From: Brassica napus
Lineage: Eukaryota > Streptophyta > Magnoliopsida > Brassicales > Brassicaceae
Length of the DNA stretch: 64,000 nucleotides
Assembly: GCF_020379485.1 (NCBI RefSeq)
Contig: NC_063446.1
Location: forward strand, 16,503,525 to 16,567,524
Direction: 5' to 3'
A program made the translations under genes and the position numbers. Below are positions 62,257 to 64,000 of the stretch, piece after piece (within the stretch, counting starts at the first letter, position 1; the number at the start of each line of letters is the position of its first letter). Under the pieces are notes generated by a model, which saw only the letters and a program-made list of their open reading frames with translations, was not told the DNA's origin and made no database searches.

Positions 62257-63312
62257 ATGTCGTCGGTTCAGACAAAAGAAGTCTCACAAAGGGGCCCATC
62301 TGATGAAAAGGTGAAGGAAGAAAAAGGTGATGGCCCATCTGATGAAAAGCCGGATCAAGGAGGGAAAGCTTTGACCTATAAAGGGGCAGTGGAGTCTAAA
62401 GCATTGGAGACTAACTCTAGTGGGGATGTTAGGAGGAACAGCCAACATGTCTCTGGAAAGCAAGATGTCAAAGGGAAAGGCGTTGTGTATGAGGGTGGTA
62501 AACAAGTTACCAGTGGTAAATTTGGTCCAGGGAGGAGGAGTAAGGAGCAAGGGAGACCGACGGCAAAATATATTAGGAATGCGTGTTATCTGCCACCTCA
62601 AGAACTAAGGGATAGCTATGCTATGGCCACTGGTGGTCTTAATGGCCTGCGCAATCAGGATTTTGGAGCTCATCTGGACCCGCAACAGAAACTGATGCTA
62701 GAGGCCTTCAAGAGTGGTGAAAGTGGAGAGGCTTCAGGGTCAAAGGCGTGCAAGGCCCTTTTGTTTGACAATGAGATTGGAGAGGAAGGTCCTCGGGAAC
62801 TGTTAGGAGATGATCAGGCTACAACTGAAGTTGCCGCCACTGTGGAAAATAAGGATCTGAAGGAAGAGAATGGGATGGTGCTTTCAACTGTGGAGAATGG
62901 TGGGAAGCAGACATTGGAGATAGAGAGCAAGGAAGATGAGGTGATCGGGGAGATGGTGGCGGGTCTAGATGAGGAAGATGGCCTCTTCGAGTTGGAAATG
63001 ATGGAGGATGGGGAGGAGGAGGCAGGGCTTGCTCAAGATGTCTCAGCAGAGGTGAAATCTATGGAGATTGAGGAGGCTTTCTCAACTGATGAAATGATGG
63101 AGGTGGCAGGTGAGAAAGACAATCAGGCTGCAAAGAAGAAGGCTGGAAAGCTCATGGCTGCTGCGATGGGAGGGAATGCGAAGAAGAGGTTGGTTCAGAG
63201 CTTGGTCTCTCCAAGGAAGAAGGCTATGGCAAAGCAAGGTCATAAGGCGGGGGACAGGGGACCGCTGCCTACTAAGAAGGCTTTGGTCAAGGCGAAACCA
63301 GCCCAGGACTGA
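62257..63312 (+). CDS. LINE ORF1-like protein, C-terminal type, N-terminal domains absent
   Basis: The frame from the ATG at 62257 encodes 351 aa. It is charged and low in complexity: an early repeat of GPSDEK, a GKGVVYEGG segment, KYIRNACYLPPQELRDSYAM, then a long acidic region (EEDGLFELEMMEDGEEEA). The basic end, KKRLVQSLVSPRKKAMAKQG, resembles the C-terminal tail of ORF1 in Brassicaceae LINEs (LVSPRK followed by Lys/Pro-rich sequence). The usual N-terminal DUF4283 and CCHC zinc knuckle are missing, so the copy may be 5'-truncated or a derivative. ORF1 proteins bind the element RNA. The identification rests mainly on the last 50 residues and on what follows. Confidence 0.55.
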   Translation: MSSVQTKEVSQRGPSDEKVKEEKGDGPSDEKPDQGGKALTYKGAVESKALETNSSGDVRRNSQHVSGKQDVKGKGVVYEGGKQVTSGKFGPGRRSKEQGRPTAKYIRNACYLPPQELRDSYAMATGGLNGLRNQDFGAHLDPQQKLMLEAFKSGESGEASGSKACKALLFDNEIGEEGPRELLGDDQATTEVAATVENKDLKEENGMVLSTVENGGKQTLEIESKEDEVIGEMVAGLDEEDGLFELEMMEDGEEEAGLAQDVSAEVKSMEIEEAFSTDEMMEVAGEKDNQAAKKKAGKLMAAAMGGNAKKRLVQSLVSPRKKAMAKQGHKAGDRGPLPTKKALVKAKPAQD

Positions 63313-63364
63313 TCATTTGAATTTGCTCTGGTTCCTTTAATTTAATATTATTAAGAATAAGTGT

Positions 63365-63940
63365 ATGGCTTTTGATATAAAGTCTATCTCTACTCCTATT
63401 TTATTTCCTTGGTTTATGTTGTCTCTGAGGATGTCAGAGGTATGGAATAAAAGAGTTGGTTCTAGTGTTTATTGTGTTGATTTTAGTGGTTTGATTGTAT
63501 TGACGATGGATGGTCATGTCGGTGGTGTTTTGTTGGAATCGCGAGGATATAGGTTCTCCTTGACTCTAGGCTTTAAGTGGATTGAGGAATGTATAGTGGA
63601 TGGTAGGAATATTAGATGCTTCTTGTATATGTTTAGGAAAAGAACTTGGTCTTTTGTTCGGGCTAGGTTTTTGGAGTTTACTGGTATGTCTCTGGTTCCT
63701 CTTGTGGTGTGTGGTTGTGAAGACTTTAGTCCAACAAGTATATTTTATGGAGCAGTCATGATTTATGACAAGAGGTGTACGAAGTGTAATAGGTGGAGTG
63801 GTCTATGCGGCTCTTGTGGTATATGCTGTGGTTGGGACTGGGGCTCTTTGGAATGTAGTTGTGATATATGCTATGGTTGCAGCTCTTTGGAGTGTTATGA
63901 TTGGGAGTGGGGCTGACTATATTGCGGTATTTATAGTTCA
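63365..63940 (+). pseudogene. Possible decayed LINE ORF2 (endonuclease) start
   Basis: Fifty bases after the ORF1-like stop a frame resembles the early endonuclease region of plant LINE ORF2, with VDFSGL, GHVGGVLLE and a following hydrophobic strand. The match is weak and I see no catalytic residues I would trust. Beyond 63750 it turns into imperfect repeats of TATGCT(G/A)TGGTTG and GCTCTTTGGA. It may continue past the window end. Confidence 0.35.
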
Positions 63941-64000
63941 TATAGTTGTGGTATTATTTTTGTTCATGTGGTTATTAAAGATATTCCAAGTTTTGTTGAA

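Overview
This window is nuclear DNA of a flowering plant, almost certainly a Brassicaceae species of the Brassica tribe. It is AT-rich, has plant-type GT-AG introns, and encodes proteins close to those of Arabidopsis. It carries typical crucifer transposons: Helitrons, Tourist, Stowaway and hAT MITEs, a Copia-type LTR element, CACTA elements and LINEs. The host genes are few. They are an SMR-type CDK inhibitor (4280-4702, +), an eight-exon ankyrin/RING E3 ligase of the XBAT31 type (37603-39611, -), histone H4 (53520-53831, +), a tRNA-Cys(GCA) gene (54514-54585, -), a small two-membrane-span protein (54868-55206, -) and histone H2B (56169-56624, -). From memory, SMR10, XBAT31, H4 and H2B lie close together in one stretch of Arabidopsis chromosome 2 (about At2g28870 to At2g28720), so the window looks like a colinear segment from which many intervening genes have been lost.

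Layout. 1-4150: repeats, including a Helitron tail and a LINE RNase H remnant. 4.15-4.7 kb: the SMR gene. 4.86-5.65 kb: an inverted-repeat element. 6.1-12.86 kb: two Helitron-like units that appear head to tail. 13.68-13.86 kb: a hAT MITE with a perfect 8-bp target duplication. 14.15-19.84 kb: a complete but decayed minus-strand Copia-type LTR retrotransposon with two 243-bp LTRs and an ATTTT target duplication. 21.48-22.74 kb: a Stowaway MITE directly abutting a Helitron. 23.38-33.57 kb: an old broken CACTA element whose transposase gene is interrupted by a younger, intact-looking 7.8-kb CACTA element (25051-32856). 34.25-35.11 and 46.57-47.32 kb: two fold-back elements whose arms hold telomere-like TTTAGGG units. 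35.45-37.29 kb: a Tourist MITE and a Helitron. 37.6-39.6 kb: XBAT31. 40-53.3 kb: gene-empty AT-rich DNA with MITEs and Helitron ends. 53.3-56.9 kb: the histone/tRNA cluster. 57.0-57.45 kb: a retroposon with a 5S rRNA-like head and a tRNA-like middle. 58.2-61.4 kb: a Helitron and a degenerate tandem repeat. 62.2-64 kb: the ORF1-like part of a LINE that runs off the window.

How the parts work together. The younger CACTA element encodes a TNP2-type transposase (1113 aa, four exons) and a Transposase_24-type accessory protein (397 aa, six exons). Both are framed by dense arrays of a CCGACG/CGTCGG motif that the accessory protein would be expected to bind. All exon junctions keep phase, so it may still be functional. 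The histone genes carry recognisable S-phase promoter elements. No new multi-gene system was found. The most unusual items are the 5S/tRNA composite retroposon, the CACTA-in-CACTA nest, a duplicated in-frame splice acceptor in XBAT31 and the telomere-motif fold-back elements.
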